A stretch of 64,000 nt of DNA from assembly GCA_013399115.1 (NCBI GenBank), contig VXAA01006036.1:8209-72208 (forward strand), read 5' to 3'. This stretch comes from Anseranas semipalmata (taxonomy: Eukaryota; Chordata; Aves; Anseriformes; Anseranatidae). Below the pieces are notes generated by a model, which saw only the letters and a list, made by a program, of their open reading frames with translations, did no database searches and was not told the origin of the DNA. This document shows, piece after piece, positions 26,584 to 42,500 of this stretch; the first letter of the stretch is position 1, and each line of letters begins with the position of its first letter. Position numbers and translations under genes: made by a program.

Positions 26584-29500
26584 GTAACAATTTACGTCTG
26601 TTTAGTGTTCCTATCAAAACGACAAAGAACCTAAGAATAGATGCTTGATATTGTTGCTTTTAGACTGGAAAGTAAACTTATAGTTGCAATCTAATGCTGT
26701 TGCTGAGCTTGTATTCATATGATTATGTACCTAAACAGCCAGCTGTTTTTATTGTAGGTAACACCATACATTTCTAGAATTAGAGATGTTGATCTTTCAG
26801 AAAGTTTAAGACATAATTTTTCACTGCAGATTTTCATCCATTTGCAAAAACATTTTGCTATTCAGTTTTTTTCCAACGGAGGGTCAAAGTAGAATCTGTT
26901 TGTTAACCTGTTTATACACTACTGATACTGTGTTTATTAGCAGCACTGTCAGCATCTATAAAATGAGGTAACTTGTTAAGAACACAAAATCGAAAGGCAT
27001 TTCTTAGTAATGATTCAGTTAGTTGTGGAATTTGACTATGGCGAGTAACATGTAGCTGTTTTACATGAAACCCACTTCTGTATTGGAAGAAATCATGAAG
27101 TTGGCAGGTCAGGAATTCATCTGGTTTGATGAACACATAGGCAATATTAATTTATCAGCTACGTTAAATAAAACAACTGTAACAAACTTATCTTAAATAG
27201 CGTCATGAAAGTCAGCCTCACAAAAGGAAAACTGCTGTAGAGTATCAGCCGTTGCTACACGCAGACCTGGGGAAGACAGAATGGGCTTACTAAGGCTTGC
27301 GAGGTTACTTGTGTGCCAAACAGATTTTTGAAGGGAGTGTCTTACTGTGGAAACAAAGTGGGGAAAGCACAAAATCTCTATCTTAATGACTTCTATCAAA
27401 GGCTTACTGTTTTCTGCCAGTAATTTACAACTGCTAAAACTTAAGCTGTGTAAGCTTAAAAGGTAGAATTACTTCTCTACGCCATAATGCTGATTCTTCT
27501 CAAGCATACCAATTTCTCCCTTGAGGCAGGACTGCTGAGTTTTCTGCCTTGACTGTGACTGCTGTAGGAAGAGAGCATATAAATAGAAATTCTGCTGACT
27601 CAGTTGTTTCAACGAGGCGTAGTGCTATTAGCAGAGTACCCTGTGTTCCCGCACAGCTATGTGCACCTGCAGTTCCTTCCTCACTTTGCAGTAGTTCCCT
27701 TTAGAACTTTTTTTAGCCTTATTGAAGCTGGTTTTGAGCAGCTTAATTGCATTTAGAAGTACTTGACAGTTTTCTCTTAATTCCTAATACTTTCAACATT
27801 CACTGCTTGACTTCAGAATCTAAGGGTAATAAAACGCTCAGAACTGAAGGATGATTTAATGTTTCTCCCATGTGCATATGAAAATGTTGCAGCCATCAGT
27901 GTCCTGATCTGTTTGCATTCTCTCTCCTGATTTCCCTGGGCAAGCCTTGTTTTGTTTCCGCTTCTGGTAGAAGGCTTAAGCATCGCTGCTCATCTTCCTG
28001 TCTAAAATAAAGTCCATATTAATATGAATATGTTTCCAGACCTTTTTAGTACTGAAAATGCACCCGCCCCCCCAAACCGTTGGCCTGCTAGTCTGTCAGG
28101 GCAGATTTTGATCTTATTGCAGTTTTAGGAAGTTGCTGTTAGAAGTCAGCGACTCAAAAATACAGGATAAAAGATGAAAGAAATGCAGTAAGAACACCTA
28201 CCCAATTTGTACCAAAAAAAGTACAAGGAACTAACACATACAGAGCTAGGCTGCAGGGAAGAATGCTGCGGAGCCAGTGGTGATGATTTGGTAACAGAGT
28301 AGAAGGAAGCTCTGTATGCATGTATTTCCTCAGACTTCAAATAATGCACTTATAAGCAAAAGCTAAGGTGTAATGAATTAACAACAAACTTGCGCAGTAT
28401 GCAACAAAACCCCTGTTGGCATAAAAGAAACAAGATCCAACACCAAGGTATGTGAGGACATCGTGAGGTTATGACACTTTTTCAAGAGGACCGTAGCAGG
28501 GACAGGAAGAGAAATTTTGTTGGCTGAGGATCAGGTCATTGATTCTAAAACCATTCTGCTCTTTGTTTTCCTTGTAGATAATGGTTCTACATTTGTTCTT
28601 AGGCATGTTCCTGTGGATTCACTTTTCAAGCACAATTTATAACCTTTTTTTAATGAAACCAAAAAATTGGTTTTCTAGTCCAAATAGATTGACAGTAGTC
28701 TATTATATTTTATAATACAAGGAAAACACCAATAAGATGAAATGTAATTGTTCAATGTCTTTTTAAAGATACACACAACCATTTCTGAAAATACTTCTAT
28801 GGATTAAAAAAAAAAGGGGGAGGGGGCCTAATCCTTACAGATGGTCAATTTTTGGTCATTTTTCTCCTTTCCAGTCATATTACACACTGTTAAAATAACT
28901 TTTTAACTGGATTACATTTTTATTTCTTCTGACCAGCAAGTCTCTCTTTTGTGAACTGGCTCAGCTTCCAGAAAAGGTGTAGACTTTCCCTTATCCTGGA
29001 AAAAAAAAAAAAAAAAACCAAAGACAAAACCATCGCATGGAAATTTGAGCATTTTTCTGGGAGATGAGGAAACATGGGTTTTGAAATACCTCAAGTTAGA
29101 GAGCAAATATAGTTCAGATCTATGGCTTTTAGCTGAGATATATGGACAATATATGAACAATATAGTATGAGCAATAATATGAATAATATTACTGTTCAAG
29201 CCTATGTGTTAGTAGAAAGGTAGAATTTATTCCAAATCAAGTTGAAATCCATAGGTTGATAATAGATTGAGGTATCCAGCTGCTTCTTCAATGCCTATAC
29301 TCAAAAAGAATGAGAGCTTTTCTCTTACTGTTTCTTGCAAACTGGCCTTAGTTGCTTCTTCTCCAAATACTGTATCTGACACTACTGACAATTGCAATTC
29401 CATTCTGAAGTGCCAAATCTCTTCATATATGTTGTAGCATATGTGGGTATCTAATTAAGACTGTAGATCTTAGTCTGTCATCTCTATAAATCAAATACTT

Positions 29501-31668
29501 TGGGACTGAACATCAAAATATTAAAGTTCCTCATTGCAGTGGTCCTGGGATTTTTCTCATCATTTCTTTATATACCTATACTATATATAGTTAGGTTACT
29601 ATCAGCACGGTTATGAACCAACTTCAGACTGCATAGAACATAAAAAATTTTGTGCAGTACGTAGCTATTTAAAACATCTCATGGGGTTGACAAAAAGCAT
29701 TCTTGTCAACTGAGAAGGAAATCAAAGTTGTGGCACCACTGAATTAATTTAGGAGAGGGAATGCTCCCCGCTGGTTTACCCAGGTTGTTTAGATCTGTGT
29801 TGGAATGTAAAGTCTTCACAAAATACCCTTGACATAATTACACGTTTCCTCCTTTATTATACCTACCTTCCTAGATCTGGCTCCAGCCAGTCTGCTGGGA
29901 ACAATTGCACTCCCTTCTAACCTGGTCACTTTGCTGCTCTGTTTTACTGTGTTTACAGTAGCTCTCTTCTATCTTAATAGCAGCAGTGTTAAACATACGT
30001 TATGCTTACAGGTTTTTAGACTTTGGGAATCTTACATTCTGGAATGAAAAGTCTAGTAGACTTCCCTGATCTACCTTATGTTCTCCAGTCCTTTACTATG
30101 CAAGTTTTCACTGAAAAATGTGGCTAGTATATTTTGGTTCATCAGTCAGGGTGACAAATCAAAGTTTAAAATCTTTCTTTTGAACAGCAGGTAATTGTGT
30201 AAATGGAAGGATACAAAGCTGAAACTGAATATAAATGCTGTTCTGTTCTAAAAATCTGCTTGTTGAAACCGTAATATTTCATTTACTTTTTTAAATTGGC
30301 TTTGAAGTTTGAAAAGATTGATGCTGATGGGCTGTAGTACAGTCCTCACATCTTCTCCAACTGGGGAAAAAAAGCACATAATAATGAGCATGTCACAGGG
30401 TCATGGTGGCACTGAGGACATATGTTTTGCAGCATGAATATGGTCAGGTCATGCTGCTTGGTCCCAAGACTAGAGAAAAGTCTTTGATTCTATGTAGCAG
30501 TAAAGGCATTCAAAAATATAATCAAAAACTATATGCTTATGTGTTTGTAGGTTTGGGCTGTGAATGAGAAACTGTGAAACTATCTGGATATAGTGTTGTA
30601 AGCTGTTGAGAATACAACTAGAAACCAGTAAAACAGTATCTGGATCCAGTGTATAGAGATGCTCAATTATAGGGTCTGTTACCAGAATAGAATTTCCTAT
30701 CAGTTATGATAGGTTTATTTCATATTTGTTTCCAAAACAAGTCCTAGATAATGATGCTAGTATCTTGAATATTCATCTTAATTTTATTTGAAAACACTTG
30801 TCTTGGAATTGTAAGATTTCTGACTTGTGAGATCCACCCTGTCTACACAAGTCAAATAGTTTAATACCTTTAAAGAATGTAGCTTGTAGAGGTGAGGAAA
30901 GGAACATATAGCAGGCAAGTATGTTTGAGTAATTATGAACTCGTTAGTGTTGCTCTTAATGAGATCTGTATGCTGTATTAACAAAGGATTTTCTAATTAA
31001 ATAGTAGTAAATAGATATATAGCACTACATATGCTCTGGGAATTTGGATCTTTTATTTTTATTTTTATTTTTTTTGAATTGTGTGCTTCTGGAATTTTCT
31101 GTCATGAGTCTGAGAATTCTGCAACAACTCTCATTAAATGCTGAGGTGTCTGCTTTGTACTGGCATGGAAGTCTTATATTAACTCTCCAAATGAAGAAAA
31201 CTGTCAGAAAAGTAACCCATGTTTATGAAGAAATGCAATTATTTTGAGCCATATTCACTTAGTTTACAATTTTACAGATTTTCATTGTGGTTATCACTGG
31301 AAATCCTAGGGATGGTCTACCTATAAAGGTTCGGGAAAGCAGATTTTAGTAACCATGTGGGAGAGCATGATACTGTCTTCACATACGATCTGGAGAGATC
31401 AGAACCATAAAAAAAAAAAAAAAAGTGCAGTAAAAAATAATTGGAGTTTGGGATATTTGAGGACTTGGAAAAATAGCCACATTGCTAAAAGCTTGATTTC
31501 CATTTCCAGGATTTGGAGATATGTGGACTAGGATACTTCCCCCCTAGGATTTTTGGAGGGAATGGTTTTGTTTAAATCAAGCTGAAAATAATTATGGTGG
31601 TGTATAGGATGCTTGCTTGTTTTGTTAATGATTGTTTTCTAGAATGTTGTGTGGGTTGGGGTGTTATG

Positions 31669-31694
31669 NNNNNNNNNNNNNNNNNNNNNNNNNN
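31669..31694. other. Assembly gap (26 N)
   Basis: Twenty-six undetermined bases within intron 2, flanked by G/T-rich sequence. Its true size is unknown. Confidence 0.98.
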
Positions 31695-32005
31695 GGCTGT
31701 TTTGTTGGTTTGGTTTGCAAATCATAGCTTCTAAAGTTTTACTCCATTAGTTTATCTTCAGTGCTACTATCTTATAAAAATATTTATCTTCCAGGTATGA
31801 ATTTTCAGTATAAAGTAACATGTATTAGCTCCTCTGGGAACAGGTGTTCATTGAGATACTAGAAAAATCAGCCTTGTAGTACTGTTTGCTGATATTTTGG
31901 ATGAAACTGCAAGCAAAATATAGTGTGAAAATAGTTGGTGTCTAATATAGCAGAGATGCCCCAACAGTGATCACAGACCAAGAAAATGTGATGACACGAG
32001 AAGTC

Positions 32006-32035
32006 TTCATTTTGAACTGCTTCATTTTGAACTGC
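32006..32035. repeat. 15-bp unit duplicated in tandem
   Basis: The unit TTCATTTTGAACTGC occurs twice back to back with no mismatch, in intron 2. Confidence 0.9.
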
Positions 32036-33494
32036 TTTTCTTTTTAGGAGGAGGCAAGATTAAAATCATCAAAAGGAACAAAGAATGATCATTTAGTGCA
32101 CTATAGAACTGCAGAATGATTTTTCTTGCTGCAGCACCTTTTAGGGAATTTTTAGGCAGTAGAAAAAAAAAAGATTTTTTATGGAATTCAGACTGGAGTA
32201 AAAAAAGATTTTAATGTTGAAAGGGTTTGTATGTGTGGAAAGAATGCCATCCTTCCAGAGACGGGGATAAGAGGCAGTAAAACTTGAGAGGAGATGATTA
32301 GCAGTGGGCTGCAGTTTAGGGGGAATAACTAATGAAGACCAGGAAGAAAAAAATACTTGCCTATGTAATTAGACAAGGAAAGGAGAGGAAGAATACAAAG
32401 GATATATAAGAATAAGTACAGACTTTTTTTTTTAAACTTAGAGATTTTTCTGTTATGTTTATAATTAATCTTATTTTTCCATGTGCCATAAGAATTCTTG
32501 TATTTTTCTTTCAAAAAAAATTGCATACAAAACAAGATTAAAAATAAATATTCTGAAAACACAATAATGTAGAAATGATAAAATGTTAAAATTCCTTGCT
32601 CAACTCCCAGTGTAGGTTTTCAGAATCTAATAGTAATCCAGAGATACAGGTTATCTTGCAGTGCATTTAATTATACCTAGTGATACAGGAACAGATCAAA
32701 GCACGTCCCTTCAGACTTTCTTGTTCATCTCGGATTGTTTATCAAGAAACATTCAATGCATCAATCTTTTAATAAGTTTTGGAAGTAAATTAAATATGCA
32801 AATATATTTTAAAAATCAGCTAACTTAAGGTGGGGAAAAGATGTGAAGACTGACTTTGCTTAATAACAATTTGTATGTATACCTGTAATGGTTTTGTAGC
32901 CAAATAATTCTGTATGTTATTCTTAACTGTTTCCCTTATAGTTTAATAGGAACCATAAATACATTTATGTTTAAGTACAGACAGTAATACATACAAGAAG
33001 CTTCTGGTTTAATTTCAGTTTTTAAAACAATTCTCCTGTATTATTTTCTCTCTTTCTGCCTTTCTGTGAGAGAACTGTCTGAAAGCAGCGTAAAGTTAGT
33101 TCAGGACTCAAAAATTTTGTAGAATAAGTATACAAATAAAATTTCCAGTAATACGGTAATACTTGATATTAGCACAATAATGTTTTTTTCAAGGTGTGGC
33201 CTACTTACTTTGCTGAACTTCTAGTAAGTGTGTACTGGCACAAGTGCTTGCTCCAGGTATGAGAAACTTCAGAGGCTGGGAAGATTCACTCAATACACGG
33301 TGTCCCTAACCCATACTGCCATATCAGTAACTGGTAGTGAATAATTTGGCCATAATGGAAAAACCAAGTTAAAATTACATCCTTTTAAGAGGAAGAAATT
33401 TAAACAGAGGCTTTTATCTGCTCTTTTGATGCATGTTTTCAGGTAATTCACAAAGACTACCTTTTGTTCTCAAATTTGCTGTATTAGTCAGTGA

Positions 33495-34967
<1,473 letters not shown>

Positions 34968-35017
34968 GCTATCCACCCTCCCAAAATGATGTTGAGGTGG
35001 CAGAAAACTGCTTTCAA
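34968..35017 (+). CDS. SPRED1: SPRED1 coding exon 4: short linker exon after EVH1
   Basis: This 50-base exon is bounded by TTTTTTGTAG and GTGAGT. It completes the split glycine and encodes YPPSQNDVEVAENCFQ, ending in phase 0. The 169 plus 50 bases of exons 3 and 4 give exactly 73 codons. The residues are poorly conserved linker, so assignment rests on good splice sites, exact phase, position and size: the known SPRED1 exon 4 is a similarly small linker exon ending in glutamine. The surrounding sequence offers no competing in-frame exon. Confidence 0.85.
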
Positions 35018-37161
35018 GTGAGTATTTTAATTTATATATTAATCGTGCAGTTATTTGTTTTGAAGAAAATGTTTGAACAATTTCTTTCATTAGCGAGAAT
35101 AAGCAAAATAAGAGCAACAGCAAAATTAAGTGTAATGAAATAAAATAAGTTCCAGAACAATGATCTAGAAGTTTTATGTTATTGTCTGTCCTAAACTAAG
35201 TAGTCAATATTTAATCAATAGAATGATTAACCATCCTGAGTTTAAGTTTAAAATGTGTTTTCTGGGTTATGCATCTTTTCTGAAGTCAAGGGAAAATTAT
35301 TTTTATTCAGACTAAGTTCGAGGGATCAGAATCTTCTTTCTTTTACATGCACATCCTGTTTGTTTTCCTAGATATCACTCTGCAGTGATACACGCTTCCA
35401 ACACTGAACGATTGAGGTTGAAAAGATGCTGGTAAAAGAATCTAGTCCAAACAAGGGCAGAAGTTCAGATAATTTTAAAAAACTCTTTAAAGATAAAGCA
35501 GTCACTTGTTGAGATTCAAATTTTTATTGATCCTTATTTACAGTATTCAATTTCAATAGGTCATAATAGCATGAGAGTTGATAACTTACCTCCCATTATG
35601 CTTCTCAGAGTTACAATACTTTACACAAATACCATATCAAATACTGTAGCACTGCCTGGTAACATGCAAGAATCTGTGTAATTAAAAAGCTAGTAATATA
35701 AACAAATATTATACTTTCATATATACACTAAATGGCTGTAATACAACTGAGTAAAAAACTACTTGTTTCTATGTGTGCTTGTCATCTTGTCTTTCCTGTT
35801 CACAGTTGCAGGGAAAGCCTTGTCTTTATTTACGCACACGTTGACTTTTCAGAGTGCAGATATTTAAATTAATGTGAAGCTGATAGAGAAATAAGTTGGC
35901 TCGGGTCTTAGTGACTTTTCAGAAAACTGATTGTATTCCTAAAAGGTTTCTTGAGGGAAGGAGTTTTGTCATTTATGTAAAATTGTATGGGTAGATGCAG
36001 TGTAGAACCTCTGCAACACAAAATCAAGAAAATTAGCAGCCTGTTTAGAAGAATCAAATTATTATATGAGACAGTCAAGTATTTTGAAAGGATACTGCAA
36101 TGCAGTGGCAATGCAGAAGAGTCTCCTGGTTTCCTTCCATCTTATGGTGGAAGAAATTTCTTTGTGTAAGAGCTGGCCACTCAACCACCTGTTGTTCCTC
36201 TTTATTTGCAGTGCCTTATCTTAAGGCATGTAAAATTGCTTTAAAATTGGATATTTTGGATTTAAAGTAAGAATGAGGTCTCAACAGGCTGAAGGAAATC
36301 TGGGCCAAAGTTAATGCAATCCTTAATAATCTTTAAAAGACTTGTTTAAACATGCTTTATTGCAAAGATTAATCATTGAACAATTTCTACAGGCCTAATG
36401 AGATTAGAGGCAACTAATTACCTCTTGATTATGCTGTGTAGTTATAATGTTTCTATATAAGGATGCCAAAATTGAAGCAAATATCTGTGATTTCATATAT
36501 TTACAAAGTTTGGTTTCAGGAAAGTGGAAAAAAGTAAATCTACGTCATCTATTATATATACTTACAGGTACAGTCCAGTTTGGTGCAAACTGCTGGTAAA
36601 ATTATCTCTGTCACATTGCATAGAGGAAAACATATTTTATGACTTTACCACAACACACGTTGCCTAATTGTGGATTCATGCTCTGGATAGATAAGAATTA
36701 CCTGTTTTTTAGAGGCAAGAAAGCTAGCCAATTTCTTTTACCACATATCTGCATACCGAAGTAAAATAAATGATACTAGAATTGCCTTCCTACTATAATA
36801 CCAGAAGGGGGGAAAAAGGGAAATGCAGGGAGGGCTGAATCCACCCTGGCTTAGCTATGCTTCATCTAAATAAAGTTTGTGTCGATAACTAATTACAGGG
36901 TTATGAATGTCAGTGTAGAATTTTAATTGAGCAACAGGTCTAGTCATCAAGAACAGAATCCTGGAAATACTAAACAGTGGACATTCTCCTCACAGTGATT
37001 AATTAATCCTTCCCCCCACTCCCCCTTTCAAGACTGATCCTTTTGTAAGTGGAACTTACCCCAGTATTTTTTAACTTGAAAGACTGGTAAAACCATTTGG
37101 TTTAATGTATTATGTATTTGAGGAGTCATACTGACTTGTCCCACCCCCCACATACATATGT

Positions 37162-37184
37162 ACACACACACACACACACACACA
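37162..37184. repeat. (CA)n microsatellite
   Basis: About eleven uninterrupted CA units in intron 4, likely polymorphic. Confidence 0.95.
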
Positions 37185-37839
37185 AAATAGTTTAAAGGCA
37201 TAATGATTTCTTTTTTTCCTGTTTATTCTATAAGCTGTTCTCTCAAGTATCTAATAATATTTTTGATGATGTCCTATTAAAAGTTTTGAAGTATATTTAT
37301 GGAAGGACATTTTAGAGTGTGGGCAGAATATTAAAGAAGAGGTTGACACCTGCATATAAACATCCCAGCTGCCCTCATGTACGCTAATGTTTCATCAGAA
37401 CAATCTGCCAGAATTGCCATTTGTAACCTCTGAGGAATGAAGTACAAGAGATCAAACAGTGGAGCTCCTCCATTTAATTAGAAACAACTTATGACTACTT
37501 AATATTTTTAAAACAGCAGAATATCAAAAAGAAAAAAAAGGTTATTTCATGCTTACTTTTCATAGCATGTTTGTTAATGGATTTATTTCTGTTTATACGC
37601 TGTAGTAACTATCACATCTATTGATATTCTTCAGTTTTATTTCTTTCTTCATTAGTTAGTATGGTAAATAAAGTCCCCAGGATGTCATTAAGGTACATTT
37701 GAAAACTTTAATAGGTCCTTGTCAGTTGCATCATCTGCTGTCAAGGTGTTTTTGCCTATGCTGTTCTATGCTGTCCTATATTTAGTGTATACATTTGAAG
37801 TATGAATATAGTATTAACAGTGGTTTGTTTGTGGGGTTT

Positions 37840-37855
37840 TTGTGTGTGTGTGTGT
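37840..37855. repeat. (TG)n microsatellite
   Basis: A short pure TG run within T-rich sequence of intron 4. Confidence 0.85.
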
Positions 37856-39370
37856 TGTTTTTTAAAAATCAAGATGATCGGTGATGAAGAAAGCAAAACA
37901 GACTTCCTTAATTATTTTACTGGCCACTTATAATCTGTGCTATAGAAAGGAAATAAAATGATCCAAATAAAATCAAAACACATAGCCTTCTGATCTAGTC
38001 AGGCACATTGCTGTAACCTCAGTGCCTACCTGTAGTAAGTATTATCCCATTTTAAAGATACAGCTGGTAGAAATTGCTCAAAACTTGTATGTGCAACTCA
38101 AATGTGCATCGAAAAATTTGAACTCCTGTCTTGCGCTTTCTGGGCTAGCATTTCTCTCATGACGTTGGATCTTGGCTCTCTGGACTTTTTTTATATACTT
38201 TAAATAAAATCTCACAGGAAAAAGCATCCTTTTTAATGAAGATCAAATCTGTCATTTAAGAAGACATAGCTTCATTGTAGCTTCATAGATGCTCTGTTAA
38301 CAAATAATGTTAAAAACCTAGTATTAAAAAAATACCATCATTCATACTTGCTTCTAAAGGTCGCTTAAATGATTAAAAGTACTATTAATTATTTAATGAA
38401 CATACTATATACAAATTGTTCATATTATTAAATAACCCTCATTCTTAGTTTTACTAGATTAATTTGAAATAGAAACATACAGATGAGTTAATGCAGAGCT
38501 CTCTGACTTCCTGTGGTGTTTGTAAATAAATCCTACGAATGTATATGCATTTATATGGAAATATACACTGGGAATTTGTTTTGGTAGGAGGTTTGGATTT
38601 TTTTGGTATAAAACCAGCTATTTTGAGTGCAGTAGACAAGCAGCTTCTTTAAGTCAGTTTGTTTGTTTGTTTAGAGATTGGCTCAGATTCTTGTCCTCTA
38701 CCAAATACAAACTTCTCACTCTAAAACTGATCTAGCTTACCAAAAAAATGTAAAAATCGGGATCATTTCTTTTTTCTTAGAAGTAAATCTAACTAAATGA
38801 AATCTAGAATTCATGCATTTAAAAATATTTTTATGTAGGTTTTGGAAGCTAGAATGCAGAAGCCTTTTGAGAACTGAAAAATACAGCAATTGAGTCTTAA
38901 TTTGTCAGTTTGTTGATTCAGACATTGGTGTTATTTAGAGGCTATCAACACATTTTAACAGTTTTGAAGTAATAAAAAATGAAGCACTTATGCTCATGAG
39001 TTTCTTACTACTGGCAGATGAAAACCAAAGGCTTATAAATTATAAGTTTAAAAAAAAAAGGGGGGGGTTGGCTTTCAGAAATAGGCAAACTGGTGTTTTT
39101 GCCAATATGGGGAAATAATAAGGGGAAAAGGCCTGCAAGTTAAACACACCTTCGGTGGTTTTGGTGCAGGCAAGGAAGGACCTAAACGGTTCATGTGCCT
39201 CTTTGTAAATATACTATTTAGTGAGCGTTGAAGTTATTCTGTCTGTTAACAAAGGTTTGAACAAGTTTTGTTTTACAAAAATAATTTCACATTATAACTT
39301 GTAAGGAATGTGAAATAATTTACACTTGAGACTATTGTTTGTATGGAGAAAAACATACTACATGATTAAG

Positions 39371-39520
39371 TCTCCTTCTCTGGAGATATTCATAACCCAC
39401 CTGGATGCGATCCTGTGCAACGTGCTCTAGGTGACCCTGCTTAGCAGGGGGCTTAGACTAGATGATCTCCAGAGGTCCCTTCCAACCTCAGCCATTCTGG
39501 GATTCTGTGGTTCTGTGATT
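39371..39520 (+). mobile_element. CR1 LINE 3' end fragment, plus orientation
   Basis: A 150-base 3'-terminal piece of an avian CR1 element. It shows the typical motifs in order: CTCTGGAGATATTCA, the GATGATCTCCAGAGGTCCCT box, CCTTCCAACCTCAGCCATTC, and terminal repeats of the ATTCTGTG type ending at about 39520. It is 5' truncated and non-coding. It sits in the same orientation as the host gene, in intron 4. Confidence 0.95.
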
Positions 39521-42500
39521 AAGCACTAAAGATGAGCAATATTCATTGTACATTATTTTACTAGGTATAATTCCCGGAAGTAAAAGTAATACTACCTTAT
39601 TATTGATTTAAAATGTATCTAATAATATATGAGCTAAAATTATTTAGGTTTATTAGACCTTTTTGTGGCGTAGCATTCAAAAAGAGGCATTTCTTTTTTT
39701 CTTGCCAGTATCCATAACAGCTAGTTTACATCTCCATCCCTCTCTTATTTCCTCAGAGTTACACTTTGTGTCTTAATTTATTAGTTTCTTGCTTGGAATC
39801 CCTAATAACCTCTAGTATGCTTTATATATTAAAGTAGAATAGCCTTGGAAGAAATATGTCAAATGCTTTTTTTTTTTTTTTTTTTAAACTTTAAACTGCA
39901 TAAAACATTCAGACTAATCTACGTAATGTTTCGGTCCATGTCAGAAATACATACCTGCTTGTAATAGAATTTCTTTGCCAACTATGGAAGTAGCTGTTCC
40001 ATCAGTCTTAGAAGTAGCTGAAGCAGAAGGAAGTTATTCAAATGTTTTTGAAACCTGTATTATTTATTCACAATTAGAAATTACAAAAATGTAAACTCTT
40101 CTTGTGTTGGTTATCATCAAACAGCAGATTTTCAGGCCTCATGGGAAGTAAATAGAAGAGCTGGGATGCAGCGGAAATGTGGTCTCTCATACATCCTTCT
40201 GTGTAATCATTAAACTTACTTAGAGCAGAACACTTTTAATAGTGTTTGCAGAACAATGTTGAATTCTCTCCCAGACTTAACTCTGGCAAACTGGGAGAAG
40301 TAAGGAGAGAAAACTTGAAGAAGAAGAGAAGCTCAGTCTGGTTTTCATTTTCTCTACAGCTGTCATCTGGCTTTGAATTCTGCTGGAGAGCTACAGCTGG
40401 AGTCATTTTATTGCTTTACCCAGCATCCTTTTGCCTGTGCGCGCAGAAATGTTTTAGTAGTCTTGGAAAAAAATTCAGAGTATCTCTTAGCAACCATAGG
40501 ACAGTAATTATTATACCAGCAGCTGGGAGCAAACCAGATTTCCGTTGTGCATTAAAAACTGGCGTAGGTTACTTTACAGATGATACTGAATAACCTATGC
40601 CAGTACTGTACTTTGCAGGCTGTGGTTAAAGGATATTGAATGTGGGCGGTGTAATTGCTTTGGACAGTAGAAAAAGGGAATGTGTCCATCTGTGTTTGTG
40701 TGTAATACTCTGTATATTTAATATACCAAGCTTAGTTCTTGTGGAAAACTTCACGTTTGCTTTTTACTTGAATGCATTTTCAATACAATAGCATTTTTGT
40801 TTCTAGGGCCTTTCACTTCAGGTCATCAGTATTTCCATTATAAATATGGGTTTTCAGGTGTTTATGACCTTGTCATAAAACATCACATTGGAGCAGGAAG
40901 CATCTGTCCAAAGAAAGCCTTTTTGATACTAGTAAATGTGCTTTAGCTGTATTTAAACCATCACTTTGATTAAAAATACAGAGTTCAAGATATTCATCTG
41001 GCATTTTTGTAGTTCTGCATAATGAATATTTATATGCTAAAGATGGTCAATGACCTACTCGCTTTTCATTTTTGTTAAATATCAGAAGTTAGGCCGTATC
41101 CACTTACCTATGGTGTCCAGGTTGGTAGGCTGAGCATTGTTCTTTCTCAACAGGTCTTACCATATAAAGTTCAAATGCCTTTCTCTGTCTCCCGCCACCC
41201 CCAGATTTGTCCTTGGAGTAAGTCGTGTGGCTTCAATGGGGGTATCTGTGTTGGAATTTAACAAAAGCATTCCTTTATACTTGCTGCATATAGAGCACAA
41301 AGACTTGCTTTAAGATTAAAGTTTCTGTTCTATGCATCAGTAACTGACGCTGCTAGTTAACACTCAAATAGAGGATCGGTGCCTATATCTTCTAGAGGGA
41401 GAGTGTGTGTTTGTCTATGTAAGCATGCACGTGTCCTTCTTGCTCTCTTTCCTGTTACAGCATAGGCAGGATTTTTTCCTGGAAAAAGGTGCAAATCACT
41501 TGCAGGGACAGAAAGCAATGCAGGGTGTTGCAAAGCTCACCCAGGGATAACGATTGGCATGTGGGCATGTATCTGTTTTTTCCCCTGGGAAGGAAGGAGT
41601 AGCAGTTTTTGCACCTCCCATCCTTCATCCTTCACCTAGACCACTCAAACTGATAATAGCTGTGAGGTGACTCAGCTTGTAGGTTAGGTAGTGCTTTTTA
41701 CTGTGGTTTCCGTAAAATGCCTTCTAGCTGTTAAGTGTGTTCCTAGCTTAAATAGTTTCTGCTTGTAAGCATTTATGACATTGCTTAAGCCAAAAATAGT
41801 TGTAGGCATTTCTTCTTCATTCTGATTGCAGCTCTCCTGTGGTTCAAAACAGTGTTTTGGAAGCTTTTTATGTCACTGGGCAATGTACCTGCAGGAGTAC
41901 ATCCTGCTGGCAAGGTGTTTGATATTGCACTCATATTTGATGCTTTTTTGCTCTTAAAATAAGTATACATCCTTGAAATCTAACTCTTGGCAGTCATTTT
42001 AACGTTGTTTTGTACTCCTTTCCCAGCAGTATTTGACCAGAAAATACAGGGTTGATTGCTTAGTAGTGTTGTGATGCTCAAAGACCTGCAGAAAGTGCTT
42101 CTTTTTGGAGTTTTGCCTGTCTTCAACATTTTTCAGCTGAACTTTGACCTCATTGAAGTATTGTCTTTCCTTTCTTGGGCTATATGTTTACTGCTATTAA
42201 TTCAAGCTGATCATTAAGTACTCAATTTTAATGTTTTTCCACTCAGAGTGCTTCTGAACATTAAATTCTTAGTGATGAGATCATTTTCTTCTAAACATTC
42301 TCAGCACAGAGCAGCTGCTTCAACTTAATCCAGATGTATTATTTGATGCATGAGGTTTTCACCTACATCAGGTGCTAATGTAATCCCAGAATAAGTTCTT
42401 TAAGTATTTTGATAAATGAAGACTAACAATTCAGCATTAGTACTTAACCTGCCAAAATTTCAGGTTTGCTTCTTCCTCAGTAATTTTCTGCAGTTTTATT

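Noticed and set aside
28999..29017. Poly(A) run considered as a retrocopy tail
   Set aside because: No AATAAA lies within 10-30 bases upstream and no flanking duplication is visible.
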